Below, piece by piece: positions 5,900 through 9,059 of a DNA stretch of 9,059 nt. A program made the translations under genes and the position numbers. The notes under the pieces were generated by a model that made no database searches, was not told the DNA's origin, and saw nothing but the letters and a program-made list of their open reading frames with translations. Source of the stretch: Singulisphaera sp. GP187 (lineage in GTDB: Bacteria > Pseudomonadota > Gammaproteobacteria > Burkholderiales > Burkholderiaceae_C); NCBI GenBank assembly GCA_943327965.2, contig CALPYQ020000037.1, positions 1-9,059 on the forward strand. The letters run 5' to 3'. Position 1 is the first letter of the stretch. The number at the start of each line of letters is the position of its first letter.

Positions 5900-8197
5900 A
5901 TGTATGACCAAACGCCCCTGCTGAACAACCTCAACCCTGAACAACTGCGGGCGGTCACGCTTCCCTCTGAATCGGCCCTGATTTTGGCGGGTGCAGGGTC
6001 CGGCAAAGCCCGGGTACTGACCACCCGAATTGCTTGGCTATTGCAGACTTCCCAGGTTGGATCGGGCGGTATTTTGGCTGTCACCTTTACCAACAAGGCG
6101 GCCAAAGAGATGATGCTCAGGCTTCAGGCCATGCTGCCCGTCAATGTGCGGGGCATGTGGATTGGGACCTTTCACGGCCTTTGTAACCGGTTTTTACGGG
6201 CCCATTACAAAATGGCCAACCTGCCACAAACCTTCCAAATTCTGGACACGCAAGACCAGTTGTCGGCCATCAAGCGTCTTTGCAAACAACATGGCGTGGA
6301 CGACGAGCGCTTTCCGCCCAAGCAACTGCAGTGGTTCATTGCAGGATGCAAAGAAGATGGACTGCGCCCCAAAGACGTCGATGTGCGCGACGACGAAACC
6401 CGCCGCAAAGTGGAGGTCTACCAACTGTATGAAGACCAATGCCAACGCGAAGGCGTGGTGGACTTTGGCGAGTTGATGCTGCGCTCTTTTGAATTGCTGC
6501 GCGACAACGAGTCCATTCGATTGCATTACCGCTCGCGCTTTAAGCATGTGCTAATTGATGAATTTCAAGACACCAACAAGTTGCAATATGCCTGGATCAA
6601 AATGATTGCAGGCTTGCCCGCCGAGCATGGCAGTGCCGTGTGGGCAGTGGGTGACGACGACCAAAGCATTTACGCTTTCCGGGGTGCCCGTGTTGGCAAT
6701 ATGGCCGACTTTGTGCGTGAGTTTGGCGTGCAGCATCAAATTAAGCTGGAACAAAACTACCGCAGTTACAGCAACATCTTGGACTCGGCCAATGCGCTCA
6801 TTGGCAATAACAAAAATCGCTTGGGCAAAAACTTGCGTACCGATCAAGGTGCAGGCGAGCCGGTGCGTGTGTACGAGTCCACCAGTGACTTTGCCGAGGC
6901 GCAATGGTTGGTGGACGAAATTCGTCAGCTGGTCAAAGGCGATGGTTTAACGCGCAAAGAAGTGGCAGTTCTTTACCGCAGCAATGCACAAAGTCGTGTC
7001 ATGGAAACGGCCTTGTTCAATGCGGGCGTGCCCTATAAAGTTTATGGCGGTCTGCGGTTCTTTGAGCGTGCAGAAATCAAACACGCGCTTGCGTATTTGC
7101 GAATTTTGGAAAATCCCAACGACGACACCAGCTTCTTGCGCATTGTGAATTTTCCACCGCGCGGCATTGGGGCCCGAAGCATTGAGCAATTACAAGATGC
7201 AGCCAAAGGATTGGGCTGCTCATTGCACGATGCTGTTAGCACCACTGCAGGCAAAGCCGGCGCCAAGCTGGCCAGTTTTGTGGCCATGATCGATGTGATG
7301 CGGGAACAAACGCCAGGCATGACACTGCGTGAGATTATTGAGTTGGTCATCGACAAAACGGGATTGATCGAACATTACAAAACTGAAAAAGAAGGTGCGG
7401 ACCGCGTTGAAAACTTGGAAGAGTTGGTCAATGCGGCTGAAAGTTTTGTGACCCAAGAAGGCTTTGGTCGCGACGCGGAAGCCACTGCGCAGGAAATGGC
7501 GCCCATTGCCGAAGATGGCGAAGTCATGTCACCTTTGGCAGCGTTTTTAACGCACGCTGCACTAGAGGCCGGTGACAACCAAGCGCAAGCAGGCGAAGAC
7601 GCCATTCAGTTGATGACCGTTCACGCCAGCAAAGGTTTGGAGTTTGATGCTGTCTTTATCAGCGGCCTAGAAGAGGGTTTGTTTCCTCATGAAAATTCCA
7701 TGAACGACTACGACGGCCTCGAGGAAGAGCGCAGACTGATGTATGTGGCCATTACCCGAGCACGCAAGCGTTTGTACCTCAGCCATTCACAAACACGCAT
7801 GTTGCACGGCCAAACACGCTACAACCTGAAGAGCAGATTTTTAGACGAATTGCCTGAAGAATGTTTGAAGTGGATCACGCCCAAGAACCCCGGTTTTGCA
7901 TCGGGCTTGGGCGGTGGTTGGACATCGCCCGCTCAAGCTTTTCAGGCCAAGCCCGCTTGGGGGCACAGCAGCTTGGGATCGGCAGACACCTTTAAAAACC
8001 CACCTGTGCCTGTGCAAAAATCAGAGCCTTCGCATGGCATCAAAACGGGCATGAAAGTTTTTCACACGAAGTTTGGTGAGGGCCGGGTTTTGGCGGTGGA
8101 AGGTGCTGGCGCTGATGCGCGAGCGCAAGTGAATTTCCCGCGGCATGGGGTCAAGTGGTTGGCCTTGTCAGTGGCCAAATTGACGCCTGTGGAATGA
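5900..8197 (+). CDS. uvrD: UvrD/PcrA-type superfamily 1A 3'-5' DNA helicase
   Basis: This 765-residue helicase (E. coli UvrD is 720) acts in nucleotide excision and mismatch repair by displacing incised strands. All SF1A motifs are visible in order. The Q-motif LNPEQLRAV is at residues 11-19, motif I AGAGSGKA at 30-37, and motif Ia VTFTNKAAKEM follows. Next are TFHGLCNRFLR, motif II DEFQDT at 220-225, motif III VGDDDQSIYAFRG from 250, motif IV QNYRS at 285-289, motif V TVHASKGLEFD at 573-583, and motif VI YVAITRARKRLY at 615-626. A Gly/Pro-rich linker then leads to a C-terminal Tudor-like domain beginning at about 717 (KVFHTKFGEGRVL). One oddity is that the Walker A Thr after the invariant Lys36 is Ala37. 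The ATG at 5900 gives the expected N-terminus. GGGGG touches the ATG directly, too close for a normal Shine-Dalgarno. slyD follows 48 bases downstream with no terminator between them. Confidence 0.96.
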   Translation: MYDQTPLLNNLNPEQLRAVTLPSESALILAGAGSGKARVLTTRIAWLLQTSQVGSGGILAVTFTNKAAKEMMLRLQAMLPVNVRGMWIGTFHGLCNRFLRAHYKMANLPQTFQILDTQDQLSAIKRLCKQHGVDDERFPPKQLQWFIAGCKEDGLRPKDVDVRDDETRRKVEVYQLYEDQCQREGVVDFGELMLRSFELLRDNESIRLHYRSRFKHVLIDEFQDTNKLQYAWIKMIAGLPAEHGSAVWAVGDDDQSIYAFRGARVGNMADFVREFGVQHQIKLEQNYRSYSNILDSANALIGNNKNRLGKNLRTDQGAGEPVRVYESTSDFAEAQWLVDEIRQLVKGDGLTRKEVAVLYRSNAQSRVMETALFNAGVPYKVYGGLRFFERAEIKHALAYLRILENPNDDTSFLRIVNFPPRGIGARSIEQLQDAAKGLGCSLHDAVSTTAGKAGAKLASFVAMIDVMREQTPGMTLREIIELVIDKTGLIEHYKTEKEGADRVENLEELVNAAESFVTQEGFGRDAEATAQEMAPIAEDGEVMSPLAAFLTHAALEAGDNQAQAGEDAIQLMTVHASKGLEFDAVFISGLEEGLFPHENSMNDYDGLEEERRLMYVAITRARKRLYLSHSQTRMLHGQTRYNLKSRFLDELPEECLKWITPKNPGFASGLGGGWTSPAQAFQAKPAWGHSSLGSADTFKNPPVPVQKSEPSHGIKTGMKVFHTKFGEGRVLAVEGAGADARAQVNFPRHGVKWLALSVAKLTPVE

Positions 8198-8245
8198 TCA
8201 GGCCTACAAAAAAGATTGATTGGTAAATTTTAGGAAGATGACAAC

Positions 8246-8722
8246 ATGAAAATTGAAAAAGACACCGTCGTGACCTTGAAATACAAAGTCTCAGATGCGC
8301 AAGGTAAATTGTTAGAAGCGGCAGCCGAGCCCATGGCTTACTTGCATGGCGGCTACGAAAATACCTTGCCCAAAATTGAAGAGGCATTGGATGGGCAGGA
8401 CAAGGGCTACCAAACCACTTTGGTTTTGTCTCCCAGCGATGCATTTGGCGAACGCGACGAAAGCTTGCTGCAAACCATGCCCAAGAAAGACTTTCCGCCT
8501 GGCGTCAAAGTGGGTGGTCAATTGCGCGGTCGCACATCGGATGGTCGCGAAGCCATTTTCAATGTGGTCAAAATCAAGGGCGACACCGTCATACTCGATG
8601 GCAACCATCCATGGGCGGGTCAAACCTTGCGCTTTCAATTGAATGTGATTGACGTGCGTGCCGCCATTCAAGAAGAGATTGATCACCGCCATGTGCATGG
8701 TGCCCATGGTCATCACCATTGA
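8246..8722 (+). CDS. slyD: SlyD-like FKBP-type peptidyl-prolyl cis-trans isomerase with His-rich tail
   Basis: This 158-residue cytoplasmic FKBP-family isomerase and chaperone speeds prolyl bond isomerisation in folding proteins. The N-terminal FKBP half (about residues 1-70) includes VTLKYKVSDAQGKLLE and a GGYENTLPKIEEALDG segment, followed by an inserted chaperone (IF) domain at roughly 70-125 starting near DAFGERDESLLQ. The protein then returns to the FKBP fold with NHPWAGQTLRFQLNVIDV. The tail HRHVHGAHGHHH has seven His in its last 12 residues, a shorter version of the metal-binding tail of E. coli SlyD that serves nickel delivery to hydrogenases. It lacks Cys there. AGGA at 8232-8235 is 10 bases from the start. 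An overlapping ATG at 8238 reads only three codons. It is probably co-transcribed with uvrD and ends before a strong terminator. Confidence 0.93.
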   Translation: MKIEKDTVVTLKYKVSDAQGKLLEAAAEPMAYLHGGYENTLPKIEEALDGQDKGYQTTLVLSPSDAFGERDESLLQTMPKKDFPPGVKVGGQLRGRTSDGREAIFNVVKIKGDTVILDGNHPWAGQTLRFQLNVIDVRAAIQEEIDHRHVHGAHGHHH

Positions 8723-8755
8723 GCCTATTGCTTGCTTGAGCCCAATGCTTGAATC

Positions 8756-8785
8756 AAAAAGCCTGCTGAAGCAGGCTTTTTTTTT
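8756..8785. terminator. Bidirectional intrinsic terminator between slyD and the converging membrane-protein gene
   Basis: GCCTGC (8761-8766) and GCAGGC (8771-8776) form a perfect stem around a TGAA tetraloop. Nine T residues (8777-8785) follow on the plus strand, and five A residues precede it (8756-8760), so it also reads as stem plus U5 on the minus strand. It lies 33 bases after the slyD stop. It touches the minus-strand gene, whose TAA stop (8786-8784) uses two bases of the T-run. Confidence 0.9.
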
Positions 8786-9059
8786 ATGCTTGAGTTTCGC
8801 TGCCCGGTGAGGGCAATTCAAAGCAGTCTTTAACGCTGAAATAAACAGAGGTGAAAAACATGGCGCTCATGAGCAAAGCACCTGGCATCAAGACAGCTGC
8901 ACTTAACTCGCTGCCGCCCAGTGCGCTACTGATGGTGAGAATGATGGCAGCGCCCACTACAAAAACGCCAGCCCAAGCCAGCAAATAAACAGCAAATGCC
9001 CCGAGGTTGCGCCAACAGGCAACAGCGCTGAAAAACATGCTCTTTACGGGTGGGATGCC
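8784..9059 (-). CDS. Membrane protein, C-terminal part (BPSS1780-family-like), 5' end outside window
   Basis: The reading frame is open to the right edge of the window (GIPPVKS precedes the first Met), so the Met encoded at 9038 is internal and only the C-terminal 91 residues are seen. They contain two hydrophobic helices, approximately LGAFAVYLLAWAGVFVVGAA and a second around AVLMPGALLMSAMFFTSVYF, then a short polar tail with DCFELPSPG. The pattern PPVKSMFFSAVACWRNLGAF followed by two helices and MFFTSVYFS resembles, from memory, the C-terminal end of the BPSS1780 family of inner-membrane proteins found in Burkholderiales, whose function is unknown. Homology should be treated as probable, not proven. 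The stop codon overlaps the shared terminator with slyD. Confidence 0.75.
   Translation of the reverse strand, partial: GIPPVKSMFFSAVACWRNLGAFAVYLLAWAGVFVVGAAIILTISSALGGSELSAAVLMPGALLMSAMFFTSVYFSVKDCFELPSPGSETQA

Noticed and set aside
8238..8249. A three-codon open frame overlapping the slyD start.
   Set aside because: It is too short and has no support; the slyD start at 8246 gives the expected FKBP N-terminus.

Overview
The window looks like chromosomal core sequence from a betaproteobacterium of the order Burkholderiales, most likely the family Comamonadaceae (Limnohabitans/Rhodoferax-like). The reasons are moderate GC, a RhlE-type RNA helicase with a charged tail, an orphan Bug (TctC-like) periplasmic binding protein, a long-form UvrD helicase, and a C-terminal membrane protein fragment resembling the Burkholderiales BPSS1780 family. 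The taxonomy is inferred from remembered family resemblance, not from a search. No rRNA, tRNA, CRISPR array, IS element or phage gene is visible.

Layout from left to right. (1) Positions 2-571 hold the 3' end of a DEAD-box RNA helicase gene, followed by a weak terminator-like hairpin. (2) Positions 654-3738 hold a two-gene plus-strand operon: a TonB-dependent outer-membrane receptor and, 13 bases later, an alpha/beta hydrolase with HGGYW and GHSAG motifs. (3) Positions 3719-5721 hold two minus-strand genes: guaC (GMP reductase, Bacillus-type) and, 53 bases downstream of it, the Bug substrate-binding protein. The Bug gene overlaps the hydrolase tail to tail by 20 bp, and overlapping hairpins lie in that junction. 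(4) Positions 5722-5899 are a compact divergent control region between guaC and uvrD. It holds candidate back-to-back promoters that share the -35 region, and a strong terminator-like hairpin at the very start of the predicted guaC leader, with a competing alternative stem. (5) Positions 5900-8722 hold uvrD followed by a SlyD-like FKBP peptidyl-prolyl isomerase with a His-rich tail. (6) A bidirectional intrinsic terminator at 8756-8785 separates slyD from a converging membrane-protein gene that runs off the right edge.

How the genes may work together: the receptor and hydrolase are plausibly a take-up-and-hydrolyse pair for an unknown ligand. GuaC is purine salvage, UvrD is DNA repair, and SlyD is protein folding and metal handling. 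These last three are ordinary housekeeping functions. I do not see a convincing new multigene system. The most interesting points are the guaC leader structure, the probably leaderless uvrD start, and an alanine replacing the conserved Walker A threonine in UvrD.
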